Below are positions 17,920 through 24,633 of a stretch of DNA of 57,958 bases, piece by piece. The notes beneath the pieces are model-generated. The model searched no databases. It worked only from the letters and a program-made list of their open reading frames with translations, and had not been told where the DNA came from. Each line of letters starts with the position of its first letter. Within the stretch, counting starts at the first letter, position 1. Position numbers and translations under genes: made by a program. The DNA comes from an uncultured Christensenella sp. (lineage in GTDB: Bacteria; Bacillota; Clostridia; Christensenellales; UBA1242), in contig CASFMG010000012.1 of NCBI GenBank assembly GCA_949295755.1, positions 1 through 57,958 of the forward strand, written 5' to 3'.

Positions 17920-18951
17920 TTACTTTAATTCTTTAATTAAAAAGTTTGCAAGTTTTAAATCATTTGTCATTTCTTCAAATAGCAAATTAATATTATTCAA
18001 TACATATCTTAAATACTTCATATTTATAAACAACAAAATTAGTTTTATACAATCTTCTTTTGTTGCTATTTTATTGTATACACCATGAGCAAGATCATGT
18101 CTATTTATATTTTCTTTGTTTTGAATATTAGTATTAATATTGCATAATTCATAAAATGCCTTAATTTTGTCCCACCACTCATCATAATATTGCATATTTA
18201 ATTTTTCAATAAATTTGTTAATTTGATTTGTTCGAGTATTTCTTTTCGTTTTTTCATTTGTTTCACTCATTTTCATATATTCATTATCAATCAAAGCGAA
18301 TAGCGTTCTAGCGCATGAATTATAAGAATAATTTTCCAAACAAGAAATTGCCTCTTTTAAATCTCCAATTTTATCTTTTTGCAATTCACTATCAAAAATT
18401 TTTGCATCTAAAATCTCTGAAAAATTTAATTTTAAAGTTTGAAAGTTGTTTTGAGAATAAATCTCAGTAACATACTTTTCAAGATTCTCATCTAAAGTAT
18501 TTTTTAGAACTTCATCTGGCATCGTATAAAAGTATAAAATATATCCTAAACCTGCCAACTTTCTTATTTTTGACATATATTTTTCACTAAACAATGTTTT
18601 TCTATCTTGATTAATTAATAATATGTATGAACTTAGTTGTTTAAAATATTTATATTTTATTTCATCTCTCTTTTTTAATATATCATTTATTTTTGCAAAT
18701 TTTGGATATTTATTAAAATCTTGAATTACCTTAGCAAATTTAGTGGGTGCAGTTTCTTTAATTTTAAGCGTTTCTTCGAAATTTTTATTAATATCATCAT
18801 AAAATGGAATGTTGTTGTTTTGTAAAATTTGTTCCAAAGGAATTGCTTTTACTAATTGTTTATACTCATCCGTTATATTTGATAATTCATCATCTAATTT
18901 ATTTAATTTTTTTTCTTCCTCTAATTGTCTTTTTAATATAATGTCTTCCAT
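17920..18951 (-). CDS. HEPN-domain protein (Rx4H), candidate defence RNase
   Basis: 343 residues, no recognised full-length family. The N-terminal ~110 residues are Lys/Glu-rich and helical (coiled-coil-like). The C-terminal ~140 residues look like a HEPN domain. The catalytic-type motif is NRHDLAHGV (R284, H289), followed by the usual helix 'KEDCIKLILLFINMKYL'. An upstream helix carries 'CARTLFALIDNEYM', the conserved partner helix of Abi-like HEPN proteins. Known: Rx4H HEPN proteins are often metal-independent RNases in abortive infection and toxin systems. Divergent from the zinc-ribbon/NDT-like gene (188 bp gap); co-function with it is inferred. SD GGGAGAG before ATG 18951; an extended -10 (TGTGATAAAAT) lies upstream. 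Confidence 0.7.
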   Translation of the reverse strand: MEDIILKRQLEEEKKLNKLDDELSNITDEYKQLVKAIPLEQILQNNNIPFYDDINKNFEETLKIKETAPTKFAKVIQDFNKYPKFAKINDILKKRDEIKYKYFKQLSSYILLINQDRKTLFSEKYMSKIRKLAGLGYILYFYTMPDEVLKNTLDENLEKYVTEIYSQNNFQTLKLNFSEILDAKIFDSELQKDKIGDLKEAISCLENYSYNSCARTLFALIDNEYMKMSETNEKTKRNTRTNQINKFIEKLNMQYYDEWWDKIKAFYELCNINTNIQNKENINRHDLAHGVYNKIATKEDCIKLILLFINMKYLRYVLNNINLLFEEMTNDLKLANFLIKELK

Positions 18952-19091
18952 TTATCTCTCCCAATTACAATAATAATTTCTTTTATATTTTATCACATAA
19001 TTTAACATTTTGTTTAATTTTATTGAAAATAGTTTTTAAATATATTAATCAAATTTTATTATTTATTAAACAACAAATATAAAAACGATAC

Positions 19092-19114
19092 AAACTGTAA
19101 ATTGTATGCTATAA
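19092..19114 (+). promoter_or_regulatory. Extended -10 promoter of the NDT-like gene
   Basis: TGCTATAAT (TATAAT at 19109-19114) with an upstream TGn extension; the -35 position (GATACA, 19086-19091) matches poorly. Leader ~19 nt with AAAGGAG. Confidence 0.6.
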
Positions 19115-19139
19115 TAGGTAAATAAGAAAGGAGAATATT

Positions 19140-20138
19140 ATGGAACAAAAATGTCCTATATGCAACAAAAAACATGAAATTATTGACGATGTAAATGAAT
19201 TTAACACAAAGGTTTATAAATGTCAAAAAACAAAATGTAAAATTCATGAAAGTGTTTTCTATGGAATAGATGATGCAGAAAAAGAAAAAAGATTAAATGC
19301 CATTTATAATTTTTTATATGAACATCCATTTGCAGATAAACATAAAACATATTGGAGATTTTTTTTTGAAGAAACAAATAATGCACCTTATGAACACTAT
19401 AATATTAATGTTTTTCATTTGATGCATAACTATCCTTACAATATTGAGAAAAGAATTAACGCTATTTTATTAGCTTTAAACAAATTATATCCAACAATAG
19501 CAGATTCTTTTACTATAAAAGATTTATATACAAATCATCCAAGATTATTTTATCCCGAAAGTTTATCAATGGGAGAAGAAAAAGTTATTAAAGAATTTGT
19601 TAGTATTTATTCTATATTAAGCAAATTAGACTTCATAGAACTAAGAGCAAAAGTTCAGGGTGAACCAGAAAAAACAGAATACGCTTTAACATATGAAGGA
19701 TTAAAGAAAATTAATGAACTTATGCAAGACAATCAAAACTCTAATAAAATTTTTATAGCGATGTCATTTGATCAAGATGTTGAATATATAGAATTAGCAT
19801 TTAAAGAGTCTATTGCCGATGCGGGATTTCAACCTGTAATAATAAAAGATAAAGAACATAATAATTATATTATGCCAGAAATTTTTTATGAAATCGAAAA
19901 TTGTGCAGCAATTGTTATGGATTTAACTAAACCAAATTTTGGAGCGTATTATGAGGCTGGTTATGCTTTAGGTTTAAAAAAACAGGTAATAGCGTGCTGT
20001 AAGGAAACTACTTTTAATAATTCCAAAATAAAGCCACATTTTGATATTTCTCAAAAATCTATGATTATTTGGAAAGATGAAGCTGACTTAAAGGAAAAAT
20101 TAACAAAAAGAATAAAATATACTATCAATGTAAAATAA
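19140..20138 (+). CDS. Zinc-ribbon protein with C-terminal nucleoside-deoxyribosyltransferase/TIR-like domain
   Basis: 332 residues. Residues 5-33 form a zinc ribbon (CPIC...CQKTKC: C5, C8, C28, C33). Residues ~45-195 are helical, ending in a winged-helix-like segment (YALTYEGLKKINELM). Residues 201-332 form a Rossmann-like domain related to nucleoside 2-deoxyribosyltransferases and TIR-like NADases: 'KIFIAMSFDQDV' strand and loop, 'AAIVMDLTKPNFGAYYEAGYALG' with the catalytic-type Glu E272. Known: related domains in defence proteins hydrolyse nucleotides or NAD, or sense nucleotide signals. A defence role with the divergent HEPN gene is inferred from context. SD AAAGGAG. Ends at a bidirectional terminator. 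Confidence 0.7.
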   Translation: MEQKCPICNKKHEIIDDVNEFNTKVYKCQKTKCKIHESVFYGIDDAEKEKRLNAIYNFLYEHPFADKHKTYWRFFFEETNNAPYEHYNINVFHLMHNYPYNIEKRINAILLALNKLYPTIADSFTIKDLYTNHPRLFYPESLSMGEEKVIKEFVSIYSILSKLDFIELRAKVQGEPEKTEYALTYEGLKKINELMQDNQNSNKIFIAMSFDQDVEYIELAFKESIADAGFQPVIIKDKEHNNYIMPEIFYEIENCAAIVMDLTKPNFGAYYEAGYALGLKKQVIACCKETTFNNSKIKPHFDISQKSMIIWKDEADLKEKLTKRIKYTINVK

Positions 20139-20167
20139 AATCGTGCTTTTTAGGGCACGATTTTTTT
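20137..20167. terminator. Bidirectional terminator
   Basis: 10-bp stem AAAATCGTGC / GCACGATTTT with an 8-nt loop and T-run to 20167, between the convergent NDT-like and recombinase genes; the A-run at its left serves the minus strand. Confidence 0.85.
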
Positions 20168-21737
20168 ATTGTTCTCTTTTTTGAAGTACTGCAAAATATT
20201 CTTTTGAGTAGAATATTGATAGGTCTATGTTTTTATTTATTTCTTGTTCGGTTAATAATTTATGTTTTTCTTTTTCTAAATCAAAGTTGTCTATAATATT
20301 TGTTATTGCACTTTGTGTATAGTTTAAATCGGTAAAGTTATAAAATATAACTATTGCATCGTTATAAAGAATAATTTGTTTAATAAAAGTTTTTACAATA
20401 TGCTTTCTAACTTCATAATTTTCAATATCGCCACAAATAATCTTTTTGAAATATTCCATAACCATATCTTCTGTTAAAAATGATAGATTCTTTTGTTTCT
20501 CTTGTTCAATAGCAATATCGTATTCTGCTATTTGCATTTCAAGTTCTTTTAATCTTACTTTTGTTTGTTCGGTTATAATTCCTAATTCAACAGCACTTAT
20601 AAGATTTTGTGATGCTTTTAATAATTTATCTCGACTTAATTCAAGTGCTTTAATTCTTGCTTCTTCTTCGTTATCACTTTGACATTCTATAATCTTTTTT
20701 GCAATCTTTTTTAAGTTATTATTGTTAGATAGCACTTTCCAAGTTATATCCACAACTTCTTTTTCAAGTTCATCTTTCTTATTAGATTGCATCAGACAAT
20801 TTAAATGCTTTCTTCTTCGTTTTGTTAAGCAAGAATAATATCTATATTTAATTACTTTTTTAATTTCTTTACCAGATTCTCCAACCATTTTATGTTTGCA
20901 ATAACCACAAAATAATTTGCCAGACAAGATATAATCATAAGAATCTTGTTTTCGTATTTGTGCGTGTTTATATGCTTTCCTTAAATCTTGAACTTTTTGC
21001 CAAGTTATTTCATCAATGATCGGTGGATAAATATTTGTGTAAACAGTATCACCATGTTGGACTTTTCCAATATACTTTGTATTTGCAATTATTTTATATA
21101 TTTTCTTATCATCTATTAAAACACCTTTTTTAGTTCTAACATCTCTTGCTTTTAAGTCTTTGGCTATATCTACACCCGTATAACCCTGTGAAAATTTTGT
21201 AAATATTTCTTTTACAATCTTTGCTTCACTTTCATTAATAACATTTCGTTTTTCAACGACATCATATCCATATATTTGATTTCCACCTGTAAAGTATCCT
21301 TTTAAGTAACTTTCATTTAAACCACGAAGCACTTTTTGAGATAGTTCTGCTGAATAGTATTGATTCATACCTTCAAGTAAACTCTCAAGTATTATTCCTT
21401 CTGGTGTGTCTGGTATGTTTTCCATAGCAGATAATAGTTTTACTCCATTACTACTTAAGGTGTGTTTATGTATTGTTGTTTCATATTTGTTTCTACTAAA
21501 TCTATCTAGTTTATATACAATTACATAATCCCATTGTTTCTTATTGCTATCTTTTATCATTCTTTGAAAATCTGGTCTATTATCGTTAGTACCTGTCATT
21601 GCTCTGTCAATGTAAGTATCTAAAATAACAATATTATTTCTTTGAGCAAAATCTTTACAAACTCTTAATTGTCCTTCAATAGATTGTTCTGTTTGACTAT
21701 CACTTGAATATCTTGCATATATAACTGCTGTTTTCAT
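20166..21737 (-). CDS. Large serine recombinase (site-specific integrase)
   Basis: 523 residues. Domain order: resolvase catalytic domain (residues 1-~150, 'AVIYARYSSDSQTEQSIEGQ' with catalytic S11; 'VIVYKLDRFSRN' with the conserved Arg pair); the 'Recombinase' domain (~160-260, 'IYGYDVVEKRNVINESEAKI'); a zinc beta-ribbon (~275-330, LFCGYCKHKMVGE ... YYSCLTKRRRKHLNC); then a C-terminal coiled coil (~330-430). Known: these enzymes integrate and excise elements between attP and attB without homology. SD GGAGG before ATG 21737. Overlaps the 3' end of a small upstream ORF by 38 bp, suggesting coupled translation. It probably mobilised this island, although att sites could not be located. Confidence 0.95.
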   Translation of the reverse strand: MKTAVIYARYSSDSQTEQSIEGQLRVCKDFAQRNNIVILDTYIDRAMTGTNDNRPDFQRMIKDSNKKQWDYVIVYKLDRFSRNKYETTIHKHTLSSNGVKLLSAMENIPDTPEGIILESLLEGMNQYYSAELSQKVLRGLNESYLKGYFTGGNQIYGYDVVEKRNVINESEAKIVKEIFTKFSQGYTGVDIAKDLKARDVRTKKGVLIDDKKIYKIIANTKYIGKVQHGDTVYTNIYPPIIDEITWQKVQDLRKAYKHAQIRKQDSYDYILSGKLFCGYCKHKMVGESGKEIKKVIKYRYYSCLTKRRRKHLNCLMQSNKKDELEKEVVDITWKVLSNNNNLKKIAKKIIECQSDNEEEARIKALELSRDKLLKASQNLISAVELGIITEQTKVRLKELEMQIAEYDIAIEQEKQKNLSFLTEDMVMEYFKKIICGDIENYEVRKHIVKTFIKQIILYNDAIVIFYNFTDLNYTQSAITNIIDNFDLEKEKHKLLTEQEINKNIDLSIFYSKEYFAVLQKREQ

Positions 21738-21903
21738 TTTTAACCTCCATACATCTTTTATTAGAGGTTACAATGTTGTTTTTTACATTAGTATCAAGTC
21801 TATGTTTACTTTGTAAATACGGTATGTATATAAAATGTTTCAACAATATTTCTTTAACATATCTTTTTTGTAAACTTGTTTTAACAAATTGTTCTAAAAA
21901 CAT
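21700..21903 (-). CDS. Small ORF upstream of and overlapping the recombinase gene
   Basis: 67 residues from ATG 21903, which sits 8 bases after a perfect AAGGAGG; a longer frame to 21939 lacks a site. Basic protein (KKRYVKEILLKHF) with no family I recognise. The strong ribosome site and the 38-bp overlap with the recombinase start suggest it is genuinely translated and couples recombinase expression. A recombination directionality or accessory factor is possible but unproven. Confidence 0.55.
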   Translation of the reverse strand: MFLEQFVKTSLQKRYVKEILLKHFIYIPYLQSKHRLDTNVKNNIVTSNKRCMEVKNENSSYICKIFK

Positions 21904-21941
21904 ATAGTTAACCTCCTTATCGAAAATTTTTTTCGACAAGA

Positions 21942-22071
21942 AAAAATCATCAGAGAATGGGCGCAGATGTCAAAGAAAAAGAAAAAAAATATTGTCTTTA
22001 AAATTTTGAAATTAAAAGTTTTAAGCAATAATTTTTTCCTTTGACAGCCAGAACATTCTATGATAAATTTC
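21942..22071. repeat. Nested imperfect inverted repeat upstream of the recombinase operon
   Basis: Outer arms 21942-21974 and 22039-22071 read outward on opposite strands as CTTTGACA-(8 or 9 nt)-ATTCT-n-TGAT. Inner arms 21991-22004 and 22018-22028 share the same centre (near 22007). Each outer arm contains a TTGACA hexamer, so the dyad may hold divergent promoters or recombinase/accessory-protein binding sites. Confidence 0.5.
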
Positions 22072-22217
22072 CCAAACGAAAAAGGATGATAACTTAAACC
22101 CAACAAATAGAACAATTTGTTTATATTATTAAGAAATATATAAAATCAATATTTTTATATCCACAATTAATAAAAATCTTATATAATGATTTTTAATATT
22201 GGGATGAAGGTTGTTAT

Positions 22218-22268
22218 ATGGGAAAACACAGTCCCGAAGTAATTGAGCAAATGAGAAAATCGAATTAA
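22218..22268 (+). CDS. 16-codon micro-ORF, possible 5' remnant of a frameshifted small gene
   Basis: ATG 22218 is preceded by GATGAAGG at good spacing and encodes MGKHSPEVIEQMRKSN. A -1 shift in the AAAA run at ~22257-22260 would continue into an open frame (IELKDKRQLKKCEAETESL...) to a TAA near 22488, i.e. a helical then hydrophobic tail. The joined product loosely recalls small coiled-coil proteins (DUF3847 type) found beside mobilization genes. Low certainty. Confidence 0.3.
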   Translation: MGKHSPEVIEQMRKSN

Positions 22269-22350
22269 AAGACAAACGGCAACTAAAAAAATGTGAGGCA
22301 GAAACGGAAAGCCTGCGCGTTGATGCCCACATTAGTTACCGTTTGTTTTT
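22267..22350 (+). ncRNA. Long stem-loop element, candidate structured RNA or terminator
   Basis: Arms AACTAA (22281-22286) / TTAGTT (22332-22337), then after one C-A mismatch, GACAAACGG (22271-22279) / CCGTTTGTT, extended by A-T pairs into TTTTT at 22346-22350. The ~45-nt apical region can form an inner GCAG/CTGC hairpin. The trailing U-run resembles a terminator, but the stem is long and begins immediately after the micro-ORF stop. Confidence 0.4.
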
Positions 22351-22396
22351 ATTCACCAAGATTTTAATTGTGAAATTTCTTGCTTTGTTTGTGTTT

Positions 22397-22456
22397 TGGC
22401 GTGTGCTTGTCTGGTGGCGCAAAGCGACACCACTTGTTCAAGACAAGCACACGCCA
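22397..22456. repeat. 16-bp perfect inverted repeat, oriT-like hairpin
   Basis: Arms TGGCGTGTGCTTGTCT (22397-22412) and AGACAAGCACACGCCA (22441-22456) are exactly complementary. The 28-nt centre carries a second dyad GTGGCGC...GCGACACCAC. There is no T-run, so it is not a terminator. Inverted repeats of this kind next to recombinase and ICE-type genes resemble transfer origins of mobilizable elements, but no relaxase gene is present here. Confidence 0.5.
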
Positions 22457-22518
22457 GGATCTCATTTGTTAATTTTTCAATAAAAATATAAAAGTTCAAA
22501 TTCCCCTTGCCCTACCAT

Positions 22519-22547
22519 TTGCTTTTTTTATAATTTTATGATATATC
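22519..22547 (+). promoter_or_regulatory. Promoter of the nuclease-helicase gene
   Basis: TTGCTT (22519-22524), 17-bp spacer, TATATC (22542-22547); ~18-nt leader with AAGGAG. The sequence around the -10 (TTTTATGATATA) is shared with the methyltransferase promoter. Confidence 0.5.
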
Positions 22548-22571
22548 TTCAACTGTTAAGGAGAATATATT

Positions 22572-24416
22572 ATGAACGGTTTTATTTCGACAATAGGAGA
22601 TTTTAATACATTATCAACTACTGAAATTCTATCTATTTTAAAAAGTAAGTATTCTAATGCAGAAAAATCACAAATTTTATCATGGGAAACTTTGATAAAT
22701 GATATTAAAAATTCTAAAAAATTTAATGAAATTAATAAAAAATGTTTAATTGGATTGGAAATATCTCTTCCAACGGATGGCATGGCTATTGATTTGTTGA
22801 TTTGTGGTAAAAATTCAATAAAAGAAAAAGAGTGTTTTATTATCGAAGCAAAACAATGGAATGATGATTATATCAACAATAGTCATTTTTCTCAATATAG
22901 AGAACCAGGATTTGAACTACATCCTCAAATTCAAGTATATAGACACTCGTTAAGTTTTAAAGACTATCTTGATATCGGTATTGATTATAATGTTCATAAA
23001 CTCGTTTTTGTTAGAAATTGTTCTAAAAATGGTATTGTAAATTTAATAAATAAAAACACTTTGCTTTCAACTAAAAATATACAAGTTGATAATGATATAG
23101 ATGAAATTATGTCAATTATAGCATCAAATTTAATTTGTGGCGAAATAACAACAGATGAAATAATTAATGCTGAGTATAAGCCATCAAAAAGTATTATTAA
23201 AGCAATGGAGTCTATAGTTTCTCACAACGAACCTTTTATTTTAACAATAGAACAGCAAAATGTGATAAATAAAATTAATGAAGCAATTAATAATGGGAAA
23301 AAAATTATTCGTATTACTGGAGCAGCTGGGTCAGGTAAAACAGCAATTTTATTAAATATGTATGTTAATCTTTTAAATAGACAAGCCAATGGCGAAGATG
23401 TCCGTCCTGTATTTGTTTCTGGAGCACAAAATACGGCTTTTTATAGAAGCACATATCCTGAAGTTGAACGCTCATTTTCATATTCATATTCTTTAGATAA
23501 AATGGTAGCAAAAACAAAAGGCAATTTATATTATGTGTTAATGGATGAAGCACAACATAATCAAGAAGGTATTATACAAACAATGATAGATAGAAATGTA
23601 ACACTTGTACTTTGTTATGATATTTCGCAGGTTATTAATGCTAACAATTCAATTGCTGAACTAACAAATTTAGAAAAAAGAGAAGACTTTTTGTGTATTA
23701 ATTTAGAAAAAAGTGTAAGATTTAACGGCTCTCAATTAGCAGAAAAAAATATAAGAAATTATTTGAAAGGTTCTTTAGATATAAAAGAAGATAATATTTT
23801 TGAATTTAAAGTATTTAATGATTTAAAAACTTTTCAAGAAAAAATTGTTTCTACTATTAATAACCATCCCGATGATACGGTTGCAGTTGTTGGTCTTCTT
23901 TCAAATGATGCTTCAAAATATACAAATTCTGAAAATCCTGACTCAATATTTTTTACTCAATGGGGAAATAAGGCTGAATGTGATTGGCTTCCATATATTA
24001 ATGATAAAAATTATCTTTCAAAAAATAATGGAAACTTATGGGTCGGAACTTGGTGGATGCCTGGCTTAGATGTTGATTACATTGCTGTTATTGTAGGAGG
24101 CGATGCAAATCATTCATCAAATGGTATTAAAGCAATACCTGATCAAGCAAAACATTATTTAATGATGGTAAGTATAGGAAGAAAACTTAACCTTCCAGAT
24201 GAATTATTTGTTACAAAAAAAAGTTTTGGCAAAATTGTTCAAGATAATAGAAAAACTGCAGATAATATCATGAATTATTTAAAAGATAAACCTGACTTAT
24301 ATGAAAATTTTATTAATATGTTTTCTCAATTGTTAAGAAATAATTATTACATAATGATGACCAGAGGAAGAAAAGGCTGTTTTGTCTACTTTACTGACCA
24401 AACAGGAAAGAATTAA
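22572..24416 (+). CDS. PD-(D/E)XK nuclease fused to DUF2075-type helicase
   Basis: 614 residues. Residues ~60-150 look like a PD-(D/E)XK nuclease: D74 in MAIDLLICG, then E92-x-K94 in FIIEAKQW. Residues ~225-614 form an SF1-like ATPase of the DUF2075/Schlafen-helicase group: Walker A GAAGSGKT (250-257), Walker B YYVLMDEAQ (D325, E326), and C-terminal 'YYIMMTRGRKGCFVYF', the characteristic arginine-finger motif of DUF2075. Known: such proteins occur in bacterial defence islands beside DNA methyltransferases. Here the 5mC methyltransferase lies 218 bp downstream on the same strand, so a restriction-like effector is inferred. SD AAGGAG, own promoter. Confidence 0.85.
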   Translation: MNGFISTIGDFNTLSTTEILSILKSKYSNAEKSQILSWETLINDIKNSKKFNEINKKCLIGLEISLPTDGMAIDLLICGKNSIKEKECFIIEAKQWNDDYINNSHFSQYREPGFELHPQIQVYRHSLSFKDYLDIGIDYNVHKLVFVRNCSKNGIVNLINKNTLLSTKNIQVDNDIDEIMSIIASNLICGEITTDEIINAEYKPSKSIIKAMESIVSHNEPFILTIEQQNVINKINEAINNGKKIIRITGAAGSGKTAILLNMYVNLLNRQANGEDVRPVFVSGAQNTAFYRSTYPEVERSFSYSYSLDKMVAKTKGNLYYVLMDEAQHNQEGIIQTMIDRNVTLVLCYDISQVINANNSIAELTNLEKREDFLCINLEKSVRFNGSQLAEKNIRNYLKGSLDIKEDNIFEFKVFNDLKTFQEKIVSTINNHPDDTVAVVGLLSNDASKYTNSENPDSIFFTQWGNKAECDWLPYINDKNYLSKNNGNLWVGTWWMPGLDVDYIAVIVGGDANHSSNGIKAIPDQAKHYLMMVSIGRKLNLPDELFVTKKSFGKIVQDNRKTADNIMNYLKDKPDLYENFINMFSQLLRNNYYIMMTRGRKGCFVYFTDQTGKN

Positions 24417-24418
24417 TT

Positions 24419-24574
24419 ATGAATATAGATGAAATTATTAATAATATTGCTAATAAATTAAAAGAAAAATTGCCTAAAATATGGATTGGTAAAGAAGCAA
24501 TATTATTTATGAAAAATAATAATTGTAATCATTTGAAAAATCCTAAAATAAGAATAATTAGAATTCCTTTTTAA
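24419..24574 (+). CDS. 51-codon ORF, possible stub of a type II restriction enzyme
   Basis: Starts 2 bp after the helicase stop and encodes 51 residues, with 'KEKLPKIWIGKEAILFMKNNNCNH' as its core. That stretch resembles the N-terminal region of type II restriction endonucleases found next to C5 methyltransferases (KxxxGKEAxxFL...NH, normally followed by WRQMEW). Here the family sequence stops at Asn-His and the tail (LKNPKIRIIRIPF) looks unrelated, as if a deletion removed the rest. No clear ribosome site of its own; coupling to the helicase stop is possible. Confidence 0.4.
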   Translation: MNIDEIINNIANKLKEKLPKIWIGKEAILFMKNNNCNHLKNPKIRIIRIPF

Positions 24575-24578
24575 ATTA

Positions 24579-24606
24579 TTGTATTTCAGCATTTTTATGA
24601 TATACT
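24579..24606 (+). promoter_or_regulatory. Promoter of the DNA methyltransferase gene
   Basis: TTGTAT (24579-24584), 16-bp spacer, TATACT (24601-24606); ~21-nt leader with AAGGAG before ATG 24634. Gives the methyltransferase its own expression. Confidence 0.6.
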
Positions 24607-24633
24607 TACCCTGTTGCGTAAGGAGTATAATTT

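Larger units (their letters stand above)
21904..22571. other. 668-bp region without a long gene: dyad, micro-ORF and two structured elements
   Basis: Between the recombinase operon and the helicase gene. From left to right: a TCGAAAA/TTTTCGA hairpin (21918-21934) just above the small-ORF ribosome site, the nested dyad, an AT-rich stretch (22080-22200), a micro-ORF with a Shine-Dalgarno site at 22218, a long stem element (22267-22350), the 16-bp perfect inverted repeat (22397-22456), and the helicase promoter. The part from ~22280 to 22456 is visibly richer in G+C than its surroundings. Confidence 0.7.

Noticed and set aside
21904..22571. CRISPR array or retron-type RNA in the gene-free region
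   Set aside because: No regularly spaced repeats and no reverse transcriptase or cas gene; the inverted repeats are single, unrelated structures.
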